A DNA stretch of 64,000 nucleotides from Desulfosarcina alkanivorans (GTDB lineage: Bacteria; Desulfobacterota; Desulfobacteria; Desulfobacterales; Desulfosarcinaceae). A model generated the notes under the pieces. That model did not search any database, was not told where the DNA came from, and worked only from the letters and a program-made list of their open reading frames with translations. The translations under genes were made by a program, and so were the position numbers. The stretch lies in the NCBI RefSeq assembly GCF_009688945.1, contig NZ_AP021874.1:3720001-3784000 (forward strand). Direction: 5' to 3'. Shown here piece by piece: positions 36,286 to 45,065 of this stretch (the first letter of the stretch is position 1; every line of letters starts with the position of its first letter).

Positions 36286-36315
36286 GGGTTGACCTCGGGG
36301 GCTGGAGCGATTCGC

Positions 36316-36343
36316 CCTGCCGCGGTTTGCCGGCCGCGGCAGG
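36316..36343 (-). other. Intergenic hairpin between TRAP binding-protein and permease genes
   Basis: A perfect 10-bp inverted repeat (cctgccgcgg at 36316-36325, ccgcggcagg at 36334-36343) has an 8-nt loop. No T tract follows on the transcribed strand, so it is not a standard terminator. Such hairpins downstream of a binding-protein gene often stabilise its mRNA so that more binding protein than permease is made. Confidence 0.7.
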
Positions 36344-36357
36344 ACAAATTTGCTTCG

Positions 36358-37407
36358 TTAGTTAATGCTGAGGGCTTTTTTTGCGTTCTTGATGTCTTTG
36401 AGCAGGGCATCCAGCACCGCTTGGGCGCCTTCGCCCCCAAGTTGAGGATATTGCGGGTAGACCGTTTCAGCCTTGGCTTTGAAGGTGGCAATGGTTGCGT
36501 CATCGAGAACGTGAAATTTCAGTGACGGTTTGGCCGCCTTCATCTTCTCCATGTCCGACGCGTTGCGCTCGGTAATCCATTTACCGGCAGGGACGATGGC
36601 GTCGATCCAATACCTGCGCATTTCATCTTGTGCTTCTTTGGTCAATCCGTCGAAGAACTGCTGGTTGACGGTGGGGATGCCAATGAAAGGCTCGCTTTTT
36701 AATTGGGTTAAATGTGTCTGAACCTCGTAGAATTTCATGCTGAAAATGGCAAACAACGGGTTCACCTGGGCATCGATCAGGCCCATCTGCAGGCCGCTGT
36801 ATACTTCGCCGTAGCTCATGGGGGTCGGGCTGGCCCCATAGGCCTTGTAGTCTTCCACGAGCAGTTTGGATGACATCAGCCGAAGCTTCAGGCCGTCCAT
36901 GTCTCCCAGCGATCGGATCTCTTTCTTGGAAGTCACCCACTGCCAGCCTTCGAACATGATTGACAGCGGCACAAGATCGTTCTGGCGGAAGGCTTTTTCC
37001 AGCAGTGGCAGGAACTCGCCGTTTTGTGCCATCCAGCCGAGAACCTCGGGAACCTTTTCGGTGGGGAAGATATAATTCAGCGCCAACGCCTGAGCTTGCG
37101 GCACAAAAGAACTGATCCATGCATGATCGGAAAAGACGAACTGCACGACGCCCATCTGGGCCAATTCGTTGATGTCGCCGGTATTTCCCAGTGTGCCGTA
37201 CGGGTATACCTCAATGTCGATTTTACCGCCGGACCATGTTTTCATGTGGTCAGCAAAATTCCTGGCCCAGACGGTCATGAAGTCACCTTCAATCTCTTCC
37301 GAGGCCAGTTTGGCTTTGATTGCCGGACCGGTGTAACTGGCGGCCATGGCGGTCCCAAAGAGAATGAGAACAAAAAGGGCGGTTAACAGCACAATGCTTT
37401 TTTTCAT
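36358..37407 (-). CDS. TRAP transporter solute-binding protein, DctP family (349 aa)
   Basis: A signal peptide (MKKSIVLLTALFVLILFGTA, cleavage near AMAAS) precedes a DctP fold. The diagnostic segments are GLKLRLMSSKLLVEDYKAYG with the conserved ligand-carboxylate arginine, and PMSYGEVYSGLQMGLIDAQ. The segment NPLFAIFSMKFYEVQTHL follows. It resembles ectoine/dicarboxylate binders, but the residues lining the TeaA/UehA pocket cannot be matched with confidence, so the ligand is open. It is the first of the three TRAP genes in transcription order. Confidence 0.88.
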   Translation of the reverse strand: MKKSIVLLTALFVLILFGTAMAASYTGPAIKAKLASEEIEGDFMTVWARNFADHMKTWSGGKIDIEVYPYGTLGNTGDINELAQMGVVQFVFSDHAWISSFVPQAQALALNYIFPTEKVPEVLGWMAQNGEFLPLLEKAFRQNDLVPLSIMFEGWQWVTSKKEIRSLGDMDGLKLRLMSSKLLVEDYKAYGASPTPMSYGEVYSGLQMGLIDAQVNPLFAIFSMKFYEVQTHLTQLKSEPFIGIPTVNQQFFDGLTKEAQDEMRRYWIDAIVPAGKWITERNASDMEKMKAAKPSLKFHVLDDATIATFKAKAETVYPQYPQLGGEGAQAVLDALLKDIKNAKKALSIN

Positions 37408-37467
37408 AGTCAGATTCCTTTCATCTAACGCTCGTCGGGGCGAGCCGTAAGCTGTTGAAATTCCATT

Positions 37468-38688
37468 TCAGGCCTTGGGTATGGTCCTCCGATCACCTCC
37501 TTTTTGATCCTTTGACATGGTAAAAAAATTCAGGGCACCGCGGACATGCATGGCGACCCCGTTTAAAAGCACATCTTCATCGATGTCGAATCGTGGATTA
37601 TGATGGGAAACGAACGTGCCTTTCTTCTCACTTCCTGCACCGAGGAACATGAAAACGCCGGGCACACGCTCACTGAATTCCGAGAAATCCTCACTTGCGA
37701 TGGTGACGTGATCGATAATGGCATCTTTGTTTTCGAATACATCCCGGGCAGTCCGGCGGGCTAACGCGGCCAGGGAGGGATCGTTGATCAGCGGGATATT
37801 CTCATGGATGATTTCGATATCACAGGTACATCGATGGGTGCGACAGACCTGCTCGGCCACCCGCCGGAACCTTTCGGTAGGCTGTTCTTCGCTGTCGGGG
37901 CCGCCTTTGTATAGAAAACGGATAGAACCTTCCAGTTCGACCTTGTCCGGAATAATATTGCTTTTGGTGCCACCGGAAATTTTTCCGAACATGATGACGG
38001 TCGACTTCAGGTTGCTGATCTCGCGGGTCTGGATCGTCTGCACGGTCTGTATCAGGTTGGCAGCGGCAATCACGGGGTCCACGGCATCCTCAGGAACGCC
38101 GGTATGGCCGCCTTTTCCGAAAACAGCCATTTTGAACACATCCAGTCCGCCCATGACCGGGCCGGCGCTGATGCCGATCTTGCCGGATGCCACCGGTGTC
38201 CAGACATGAATGCCCATCACGGCATCGACGGTTGGGTCTTCAAGGACCCCTTCTCCGATCATGTGCAGTGCGCCGGCGATTTCTTCATTCGGCTGGAAAA
38301 CGAACTTGATCGTTCCCGCGAGGGTGTCTCTGTGTTTAGACAACACCTTGGCCGCAATCAGCAGCATCGCCATATGGGCGTCGTGACCGCAGGCGTGCAT
38401 CACCCCCGGGTGTTGCGATTGGTAGTCAACATCATTCGCTTCGGTTATCGGTAAGGCGTCCATATCCGCCCGAAGCATCAGCACCGGACCCGGACGGGAT
38501 CCTTCAAGAAGGGCGACGACCCCTGTTTTCGACATGCGCCGGGTGGCCAGGCCCAGGGCCTTTAAATAGGCTTCAACCACTTTTGCGGTACGGTGTTCTT
38601 CGAAACCCAATTCGGGGTACCGATGAAAATCCCGCCGCAAGGCGATCACTTCATCACGGTATTGTTCGATCTGTTCGGATAATTGCAT
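37468..38688 (-). CDS. M20D-family amidohydrolase (N-acyl-amino-acid deacylase-like, 406 aa)
   Basis: Family motifs are clear: RRDFHRYPELGFEE, MLRADMDALPI, HACGHDAHMAMLL with metal ligands, VFQPNEEIAGALHMI, and the later SEDFSEFS. These enzymes remove acyl groups from amino acids or indole-acetyl conjugates. In known ectoine pathways the N-acetyl-diaminobutyrate deacetylase (DoeB) is of a different family, so this M20 enzyme may take that step here or show that the substrate differs. AGGTGAGAG precedes the ATG. It sits between the binding-protein gene and the racemase-like gene on the same strand. Confidence 0.85.
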   Translation of the reverse strand: MQLSEQIEQYRDEVIALRRDFHRYPELGFEEHRTAKVVEAYLKALGLATRRMSKTGVVALLEGSRPGPVLMLRADMDALPITEANDVDYQSQHPGVMHACGHDAHMAMLLIAAKVLSKHRDTLAGTIKFVFQPNEEIAGALHMIGEGVLEDPTVDAVMGIHVWTPVASGKIGISAGPVMGGLDVFKMAVFGKGGHTGVPEDAVDPVIAAANLIQTVQTIQTREISNLKSTVIMFGKISGGTKSNIIPDKVELEGSIRFLYKGGPDSEEQPTERFRRVAEQVCRTHRCTCDIEIIHENIPLINDPSLAALARRTARDVFENKDAIIDHVTIASEDFSEFSERVPGVFMFLGAGSEKKGTFVSHHNPRFDIDEDVLLNGVAMHVRGALNFFTMSKDQKGGDRRTIPKA

Positions 38689-38730
38689 ACGCGTCTCTCA
38701 CCTGCTTTTTTTCTTAATCCTTCATCTGCT

Positions 38731-39462
38731 TCACAAAAATCCCGTATACGGGCGTTTCACTACCGTCGAAAAAACATAATCGATCATGGAAATGTAATCG
38801 AATACCGGCATTTGAACAGTTGCTTGCAAGGCCGCGGCGTATGGCGGCAGGAGGCTGCATTCCAACAGCAGCGCCTGTACCGCGTCATGTTGGGAAATGA
38901 GACGGCGGCCGGCCGCCACCACTTCGGCCTCTACCTTCTCGGTATCGAGCGTCCCCGTCTCCTGGATGGCAAACCGGTAAAAATTCGGCTGATCTTCCAA
39001 GCCTTCGATGACCAGTCGATCGACGTCGGTGACGCCCACGGCAGCCAGCAGTGTCTCGTCCAGGCTGCGGCCGTCGGCGGTCAGGACGCCAACCTTGCAG
39101 CCCTCATTCAGAATGGACAGCATAAAAGGAATCTGAAGCAGGCTCGACAGAAATACCGGCACCGCCAGTTCACTGGCCAGGCGTTTCTGGTGCAGGGCCA
39201 TAAACCCGCAGTCTCCGGTCACGGCCCTTACGCCCTGGTCAACGAGGTCCTGGGCCGCCGTCTTCAGTGCATCGTAGACCGCCGGGTCCTTGCCGATGGC
39301 CCGCGCCACCGAAAAGCCCTCGACTTTGCAAAAGCGTACGGGATAGTTATAGGTGGTGGCGTTGGCCACATCCCCCGGGATGAATGGAACCGAGGTGTCC
39401 AGAAGGAGGATGCCGATGGCCTCTCCGCTGCTCGCCTGTCCTTTTGTGGCCTGATAGATCAT
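38731..39462 (-). CDS. Aspartate/glutamate racemase-superfamily protein (243 aa)
   Basis: Two conserved cysteine sites are seen, GDCGFMAL and LLLECSLLPPYA, which match the paired catalytic cysteines of the Asp/Glu racemase superfamily. The N-terminal half has IGILLLDTSVPFIPGD and the middle VGVLTADGRSLDE. A related protein, EutA, is found in ectoine-utilisation loci. It may invert a stereocentre of a pathway intermediate. I chose ATG 39462 because AGGGTG is just upstream; ATG 39483 is also possible. Confidence 0.7.
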   Translation of the reverse strand: MIYQATKGQASSGEAIGILLLDTSVPFIPGDVANATTYNYPVRFCKVEGFSVARAIGKDPAVYDALKTAAQDLVDQGVRAVTGDCGFMALHQKRLASELAVPVFLSSLLQIPFMLSILNEGCKVGVLTADGRSLDETLLAAVGVTDVDRLVIEGLEDQPNFYRFAIQETGTLDTEKVEAEVVAAGRRLISQHDAVQALLLECSLLPPYAAALQATVQMPVFDYISMIDYVFSTVVKRPYTGFL

Positions 39463-39513
39463 CGAATCACCCTCTTCGTCCATCAGGATCTGTGGCAGGA
39501 TGCCGACGTCGCT

Positions 39514-40689
39514 TCATGCTTTGACGAACAGTTTTCGGGGGACATCGGCAAAGGTCTCACAACCGTCTCCGCTGACGCGGAACGATTCACTGCACTCAAA
39601 TCCATAGTCGTCCATCCACATGCCCAGAATCATGTGAAAGGTCATGTTGGGTTCAAGGACCGTCTGATCGCCTGGCCGCAGGCTGGCGGTGTGCTCGCCC
39701 CAGTCCGGCGGGTAGTTGAGGCCCATGGCGTAGCCAATGCGCGACTCCTTCTCCAACCCGACCTTGGCCATGTGCTTTCGCCAAACCTGTTCCACCGCTT
39801 CGGCGCGCATGCCCGGCTTGATCGCCGCCAGGGTCAGATCGAGGCCCTCAACAGTGTGAGCGGCCAGTTCGACCAGCTTGGCAGGGGGGTTTTTGCCCAG
39901 ATAGGCCGTACGCGCGATGGGGCAATGGTAGCGATGCCGGCAGGCCGCCAGCTCCAGGTTGACCATCTGTTCGTTTTCGTATGGGGCATCGGTCCAGGTC
40001 AGATGAGGTGCCGAGGTCTTCTCTCCGGTGGGCATCATGGGCACGATGGCGGGATAATCTCCGCCGAATGCCTCGGTTCCCGACATCTGGGCCTGGTATA
40101 CGGCAGCCACGGCATCACACTCGCGCACACCTGGTTCGAGCCGATCAATGGCCGTGGTCATCACCCGGTTGGCGATTTGGCCGGCTTGCCGCATAATGAC
40201 AATTTCGGCGTCCGATTTGATCAGACGAACCCAGTTGACCAGCAGGTCGGCATTGGCAAAGCGCGCGTTGGGCAGGTGCTTTTGCAGTTCGGCATAGGCG
40301 CGCGCCGAGAAGTAGTAGGCATCCATTTCCACACCGACGGTCTTTGCCCCCCAACCCCGTTCGGCGATCATGTCCCCCACGAAATTCATAGGGTGCCGTG
40401 CCAGTGTCTGCACATAGTGATCCGGGTATCCGATAATGTCGGCTTCAGGTAAAAATGTGGTATGACGGGCCCCGGCCACGTCCATTCCCCTACCGATCCA
40501 CAGCGGGGTGTCCGCATCCAGGCTGACCACGACACATTGTGGCACATAAAACGACCACCCGTCATATCCGGTGAGGTAGTTCATGTTGGCCGGATCCGAG
40601 GCGACCAGCACGTCGATTCCGGCATCTGCCATTCGGGTCTTGGTCTTGCCAAGGCGTTCGAGATATTCGCTTTCGTCAAACAGAGTCAT
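39514..40689 (-). CDS. M24-family hydrolase, ectoine hydrolase (DoeA/EutD)-like, copy 2 (391 aa)
   Basis: It is a paralogue of 32105-33274 in the same cluster, sharing DPANMNYLTGYDGWSFYV, the FGGDYPAIVPMMPTG region and a FADVPRKLFVKA ending, which I associate with DoeA. The metal-site region again departs from M24 peptidases (ELAACRHRYHCPIART), so metal-free hydrolysis is likely. This copy looks closer to classical DoeA than the other. GGAGG precedes the ATG. Two paralogues may act on two related substrates, for example ectoine and hydroxyectoine, or form a heteromer. Confidence 0.75.
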   Translation of the reverse strand: MTLFDESEYLERLGKTKTRMADAGIDVLVASDPANMNYLTGYDGWSFYVPQCVVVSLDADTPLWIGRGMDVAGARHTTFLPEADIIGYPDHYVQTLARHPMNFVGDMIAERGWGAKTVGVEMDAYYFSARAYAELQKHLPNARFANADLLVNWVRLIKSDAEIVIMRQAGQIANRVMTTAIDRLEPGVRECDAVAAVYQAQMSGTEAFGGDYPAIVPMMPTGEKTSAPHLTWTDAPYENEQMVNLELAACRHRYHCPIARTAYLGKNPPAKLVELAAHTVEGLDLTLAAIKPGMRAEAVEQVWRKHMAKVGLEKESRIGYAMGLNYPPDWGEHTASLRPGDQTVLEPNMTFHMILGMWMDDYGFECSESFRVSGDGCETFADVPRKLFVKA

Positions 40690-40716
40690 TGTTCCTCCAC
40701 ACGATCAACGGTTGGA

Positions 40717-41955
40717 TTACACCCACCCTCTTAATTTCATGGCCTTTTCAATTTTTTTCAGCGCACTGATCCAGGTTCCGATCCGCAGCGTGGCACCTTC
40801 ATGGGCCCGAGCCGTTTCAGCCGCATCGCGGTAGGCCGCCAGAATCCGTTTTTCCAGCATGGCATTGACGGTCTTAAGGTCCCAGTACTGGTCGGAAAGG
40901 CCCTGGGTCCGCTCGAAGTGACAAACGGTGGCGCCGCCGCTGTTGGCCACCACATCCGGCACAATGGTCACTCCTTTTCCGGCAAGAATCTCGTCCGCTT
41001 CGGTCGTCACCGGGCCGTTGGCGCCTTCCACAATCAATTTCGCCTTGACATGCGCGGCATTATCTTTGTGGATGACACTCTGTACCGCGGCCGGCACGAT
41101 AATATCGCAGTCAACGCCGAAAATTTCGGCATTAGAAACCGGCCTGGTACCCGGAAAGTCAACCACTTTACCGGTTTCGGCCACGTATGCTGTAAGTGAT
41201 GCGATGTCGATGCCTTCAGTATTGTAGATGCCGCCGAACACATCGCTCACGGCCACAATTCTGGCCCCTTCCTTATTGAGCAGTCCGGCCAGGGCCGATC
41301 CAACCTGTCCGAAACCCTGAACCACCGCGGAACTCCTGGAGACCACCATGCCAAGATCCTCGGCTGCCGCTTTCAAGGTAATGAAGACACCGCGACCGGT
41401 GGCCTCTTCGCCGCCGACGGACCCCCCCAGGATGGCCGGTTTGTCATTGATTGCCGCCGGGCAGTGGTTTCCGGTAATCTGCTCGTATTCGTCGAGCATC
41501 CAGGCCATGGCCTGCTCACCCGTCCCGATGTCGGCGCCGGGAACGTCGGCCCAGGGCCCCTTTGGAGAAAGTGAGCGCACAAAGGCGCGCACCAGCCGCT
41601 CCATGTCGTTTTCGGTCAGTTCAGCAGGGTCGGCTTGGATACCGCCTTTGGCTCCGCCTGCGGGAATGGCCGCCGCGCAGTGTTTGATGGTCATAAACAG
41701 GCCCAGGGCCTTGATCTCGTCCAGGGTCAGGTTGGGGCGTATGCGCGTTCCATTGCGGCATGGCCCCAGAGCATCGCAATAGTGGACCCGATAGGCGGGA
41801 AAAACCTTGAAGGCGCCGCTATCGAGCTTCAAAGGAATTCGAAATTGTTGAATCCGCTTCGGTGCCTGGAGAATTTCCATCACCCGCGCGTTGATACCAC
41901 CAATGGTACCGGCCTGGTTGAGGGTGTTAATCGCTACCTGAAAGACATTATTCAT
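40717..41955 (-). CDS. Glutamate dehydrogenase (Glu/Leu/Phe/Val dehydrogenase family, 412 aa)
   Basis: N-terminal substrate domain: PLKLDSGAFKVFPAYRVHY and the lysine-rich IPAGGAKGGI. The nucleotide-binding part has VVQGFGQVGSALAGLL, VAVSDVFGGIYN, and VEGANGPVTTEADEIL with PDVVANSGG. The length is typical of the hexameric GDH group. In this catabolic cluster it probably handles amino groups released from the substrate, deaminating glutamate made by transaminases. ATG 41955 has AAGGTGAG upstream and is preferred to the in-frame GTG at 41964. Confidence 0.88.
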   Translation of the reverse strand: MNNVFQVAINTLNQAGTIGGINARVMEILQAPKRIQQFRIPLKLDSGAFKVFPAYRVHYCDALGPCRNGTRIRPNLTLDEIKALGLFMTIKHCAAAIPAGGAKGGIQADPAELTENDMERLVRAFVRSLSPKGPWADVPGADIGTGEQAMAWMLDEYEQITGNHCPAAINDKPAILGGSVGGEEATGRGVFITLKAAAEDLGMVVSRSSAVVQGFGQVGSALAGLLNKEGARIVAVSDVFGGIYNTEGIDIASLTAYVAETGKVVDFPGTRPVSNAEIFGVDCDIIVPAAVQSVIHKDNAAHVKAKLIVEGANGPVTTEADEILAGKGVTIVPDVVANSGGATVCHFERTQGLSDQYWDLKTVNAMLEKRILAAYRDAAETARAHEGATLRIGTWISALKKIEKAMKLRGWV

Positions 41956-42028
41956 ATTGCTCACCTTAAAAATTACAATTGAGTGCTAACCGATCCCATA
42001 GTCCGATTCCGGAGTATTTTTTAATAAA

Positions 42029-42105
42029 AATTCAGGTATTCCGTCTGAAGACCGACAGGTGAACGGTCCTGATCGGTTTACACCTTCAATGCTTGGACCT
42101 GAATT
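42029..42105. repeat. Inverted repeat in the spacer upstream of glutamate dehydrogenase
   Basis: A perfect 9-bp inverted repeat, aattcaggt at 42029-42037 and acctgaatt at 42097-42105, is separated by 59 nt. It lies between the glutamate dehydrogenase gene and the upstream gene. It could form a long-loop stem in mRNA or mark two half-sites of a regulator. Confidence 0.45.
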
Positions 42106-42124
42106 CTCACAAGATTATCGACAA

Positions 42125-43075
42125 TTAAACAACCACCGGCAGGACCAGGTCGGCCGGTCCTTTTTTCGAAACCTTTAAATTCGGGGCATGGCGGTTCATC
42201 AGTTCCTGGATCACCTGGGCGACTTTGACCTTCTCACGCACCAGATCCTGATGGAATGATTCGAACGCCCAGGGTTTGTATATGTCACCTTCGCTGGTGC
42301 CCGGCTCGATCTTGAAGTAGACCGGTGCGGCGACACGGGCAATTTCAGGCGCCTCGTAGGCCCGGTACATGCCGCCGAATGCGTCGACGATAATTACATA
42401 AACGTCCAGTGGGATATCCACGGTCTTTCGAATGGAGGACAGGATCGGCAGGGAGACATCGGAAAGCGGGTTGAGGGAATTGACGCCCATGGATTCCACC
42501 ACTTTGGCACCTGCCGCGCTACAGTATCCGCCGAATACGGAAAATTTGAAGATGGTTTCAGCCGGGATCACCCCTTCTGCGCGCATCTTGTTGAGGATAA
42601 ACAGCACCCCTTCGTCATAGACCAGAAATCCACGGTGCCCCGCCTCGATGTTGCGCATGATGTCGGCGATGTGATAAGAGATGTTATCTGACCCCCTGAG
42701 CCGAAAGCCCTGCATGGTGCCCTCCGGCGTGGACATCTCCTTGGCGCCGGCGTCCCAGCCCTTGCGATGGCCGACAGTCATAACCAGTTCGATCTTCTCG
42801 TCGTGAGCCATCCGGGCCATGGCCTTGAGTTCCTCGAAGTCGCAGTAGGTCGAGCCGCCTACGGTCGCAATGGCGCGGTGAACGGTGACATCTCGTTTTT
42901 TGGCTTCGTCGATCATCGCTTCCATTGTGGTGGCCCGTTCGATACCGGCAATTTCTATCCGCCAGTGCCCTCCGTCCGGAAAAGATTGGGTCGAATCCAC
43001 CAGATCGTAGCCGTCCCGGCCTGGGATCCCCTCTTTCTCCATGAAGTCACGAATGGTTTTCAACACCTCGGACAT
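42125..43075 (-). CDS. Conserved protein of unknown function, probable TIM-barrel (316 aa)
   Basis: I do not recognise a named family. The sequence alternates strand and helix as in a TIM barrel: HWRIEIAGIERATTMEAMID, VHRAIATVGGSTYCDFEEL, IELVMTVGHRKGWD, AGHRGFLVYDEGVLFIL, KFSVFGGYCSAAGAKVVESM, and DVYVIIVDAFGGM. Conserved-looking polar residues (E, H, D, E at strand ends) suggest an enzyme. It resembles, loosely, peptidase U32 or aldolase-type barrels. ATG 43075 follows GGAGG. Its position between panB-like and glutamate dehydrogenase genes suggests a carbon-carbon bond step in the same pathway. Function is unknown. Confidence 0.6.
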   Translation of the reverse strand: MSEVLKTIRDFMEKEGIPGRDGYDLVDSTQSFPDGGHWRIEIAGIERATTMEAMIDEAKKRDVTVHRAIATVGGSTYCDFEELKAMARMAHDEKIELVMTVGHRKGWDAGAKEMSTPEGTMQGFRLRGSDNISYHIADIMRNIEAGHRGFLVYDEGVLFILNKMRAEGVIPAETIFKFSVFGGYCSAAGAKVVESMGVNSLNPLSDVSLPILSSIRKTVDIPLDVYVIIVDAFGGMYRAYEAPEIARVAAPVYFKIEPGTSEGDIYKPWAFESFHQDLVREKVKVAQVIQELMNRHAPNLKVSKKGPADLVLPVVV

Positions 43076-43154
43076 AAAAACCTCCATATCTGAAAAGTTT
43101 CGTTTATGTAAAAAATTACTGCTCATAGCAGCTTATCTGAAGTACGGGCGAACA

Positions 43155-44006
43155 TCATTGGCCGATCAGTTTTTTAAGCTTGGGCAGTTCTTTCTCCACC
43201 ATTTTGTAGGCATGTTCTTCTTTGGGGAATAACCCGTTTCGTGCCTCCTGCGCATATTGCTGGAATGCGCTAACGGTTTTTTCTCCCAGGTTCTCATATT
43301 TCTTTACAAACTTGGGCGTAAATGCCTGGAATATACCCAACACGTCGCTGCAGATCATAAGCTGCCCATCCGCTTCCCAGCCGGCTCCGATGCTGTATAC
43401 AGGGATGCTCAGCCGTTCCCGGATAATGCCACAGACTTCAGGCGGCACCGCTTCCACCAGGAGTGCAAAGGCACCGGCGGCCTCGATCGCCATTGCGTCT
43501 TCGATCAGGTCTTTTGCCGCAGCCGCTGTGCGGCCCTGAGCCTTGAAGCCCCCCTGCTGGCCCGAACTCTGGGGAGTGAGTCCGATATGCCCCATGACCA
43601 GCATACCGCCATCGGCGATGGCCTGAATCTGGGGGCATACACGTCGGCCGCCTTCCAACTTGATCGCGTCCACGCCAGCTTCTTTGTGAAAGCGTCCCGC
43701 ATTTCGAACGGCCTCTTCCACACTGACCTGATAGGAAAGAAAAGGCATATCTCCGATGATAAACGTATTCGCTGCACCCCGCCGCACCGCCTCACTGTGC
43801 CAGATGCACTGGTCCATGGTTACCGGGACGGTACCGCTGTATCCGTATATGCACATGCCCAGTGAATCGCCCACCAGTATCATGTCCATGCCGGCCTGAT
43901 CGGCGAATGCGGCGGTCCAGTAGTCATATGCCGTAATCCAGACTGCTTTTTGGCTATCCTGTTTCATTTTCTGCAGATCAATACGCGTCAGTTTTTTTTT
44001 ACTCAT
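43155..44006 (-). CDS. panB: 3-methyl-2-oxobutanoate hydroxymethyltransferase family protein (PanB-like, 283 aa)
   Basis: PanB motifs are present: WITAYDYWTAAFADQAGMD, the metal-binding VGDSLGM, DAIKLEGG, HIGLTPQSS and LLVEAVPPEV with SIGAGWEADGQ. PanB adds a hydroxymethyl group from methylene-tetrahydrofolate to 2-oxoisovalerate in pantothenate synthesis. Here no panC or panD is nearby. The gene lies in a catabolic cluster behind an IclR regulator, so it may instead run the reverse or an analogous retro-aldol reaction on a related 2-oxo acid. ATG 44006 has a strong AAGGAGG; an upstream extension is unlikely. The symbol refers to the family, not to proven pantothenate function. Confidence 0.8.
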   Translation of the reverse strand: MSKKKLTRIDLQKMKQDSQKAVWITAYDYWTAAFADQAGMDMILVGDSLGMCIYGYSGTVPVTMDQCIWHSEAVRRGAANTFIIGDMPFLSYQVSVEEAVRNAGRFHKEAGVDAIKLEGGRRVCPQIQAIADGGMLVMGHIGLTPQSSGQQGGFKAQGRTAAAAKDLIEDAMAIEAAGAFALLVEAVPPEVCGIIRERLSIPVYSIGAGWEADGQLMICSDVLGIFQAFTPKFVKKYENLGEKTVSAFQQYAQEARNGLFPKEEHAYKMVEKELPKLKKLIGQ

Positions 44007-44058
44007 GGCGTGTATTCCTCCTTCAAGGTTCGGTTGGCAGCCAACCGGTTTCATGGTT

Positions 44059-44835
44059 TTATTTCTCAGGTGCACCGATCTGGCGCGATATTTGGCGGCA
44101 CATCGGTAACAGCGTTTTTTGGATCGTGTTGATTTTTTCTTCCGTCATCCTCAGCGTTGGACCGGAAACGCTCAGGGCATATGTCGGCCTGCCCGTATGA
44201 TCAAACACCGGCACGGCCACACAACGAAGCCCGAGGCTCAGTTCTTCATCGTCGATGGCGTAGCCGCGTCGCCGGATCTGCACGATGTCGGATTTCAAGT
44301 TCTCAGGGGTGGTAATTGTACGGGGAGACATTGCCACCCAATCCACGGACGCCAGATAGGCTTCGAGTTCACGATCAGGCAGAAAGGCCAACACCGCCTT
44401 GCCCAACCCGGTGCAGTATGCTGGAGCCATTGCCCCCATACCGACGTCCATTCTTAAAATCTCAGTGCTGTTGATTTTATCCAAATGAACGATTGCGGTT
44501 CCGTCCCAATGTCCCAGATTGACCGTTTCGCTGAAAGCCCGGGCAATTTCCTGCATGAAAGGATGGACGATCCGGCGGATCTCGAACCCATCGAGCTTCT
44601 TCATGCCCAATTCGAGGACCTTGAACGTCAGGCGAAAGACGCCATCCTCTGTCTTTTCAACATAGCCCAAATCGCGAAGCGTCGATAAAAACCGGTGACT
44701 GGCAGCCCTGCTGGTTCCGAGGTGCCCTGCAACCTGAGAAACCGACATTTCGCCTTTGGAGGCGAGCTGCTCCAATATTCGCAACCCTTTGGCCAGGGAA
44801 GAAACAAAATAGTATTTTTCACCTTTTGACGGCAT
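44059..44835 (-). CDS. IclR-family transcriptional regulator (258 aa)
   Basis: The N-terminal winged helix is FVSSLAKGLRILEQLASKGE through HLGTSRAASHRFLSTLRDLG; the effector domain has YCTGLGKAVLAFLPD and the conserved DDEELSLGLRCVAVPVFD region. It is the first gene of the minus-strand cluster (regulator to ridA) and should control it. Two tandem 20-bp-period repeats just upstream (44894-44932) are candidate binding sites. The effector is probably the cluster's substrate or a 2-oxo acid made from it. ATG 44835 follows AGAGGA. Confidence 0.88.
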   Translation of the reverse strand: MPSKGEKYYFVSSLAKGLRILEQLASKGEMSVSQVAGHLGTSRAASHRFLSTLRDLGYVEKTEDGVFRLTFKVLELGMKKLDGFEIRRIVHPFMQEIARAFSETVNLGHWDGTAIVHLDKINSTEILRMDVGMGAMAPAYCTGLGKAVLAFLPDRELEAYLASVDWVAMSPRTITTPENLKSDIVQIRRRGYAIDDEELSLGLRCVAVPVFDHTGRPTYALSVSGPTLRMTEEKINTIQKTLLPMCRQISRQIGAPEK

Positions 44836-44893
44836 TGCGTTCCTCTTTAACCGAAATGAGGCCCAATTTGGCACGTTGATCCCAGCAAATTGT

Positions 44894-44932
44894 ATCTCAC
44901 TATGTGTGACGCCATCTCTCTATGTGTGACGC
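44894..44932. promoter_or_regulatory. Tandem direct repeat with 20-bp period upstream of the IclR gene (candidate operator)
   Basis: Two copies of the sequence atctc-(a/t)-ctatgtgtgacgc lie at 44894-44912 and 44914-44932, exactly 20 bp apart, about two helical turns. They start about 60 nt upstream of the IclR gene. A TACAAT-like -10 on the minus strand at 44889-44894 touches the first copy, so binding would affect the promoter. IclR proteins often bind sites on one face of DNA; the link to this regulator is inference. Confidence 0.6.
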
Positions 44933-45065
44933 ATTGTTTAGCGGATATACATGGGCCTTGTCAAGGATTTTTATACCCGGGTGATTTGCCAGCTGCATGG
45001 TCCAAACGGAGCATCCACCCCTGATGTCCCCTCTCGAGTCGAAGACGACCGGGTCAACATTTGTG

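Noticed and set aside
38683..40452. 589-codon plus-strand frame across the racemase-like and M24 genes
   Set aside because: Spans two real minus-strand genes and their spacer; composition is that of an antisense shadow.
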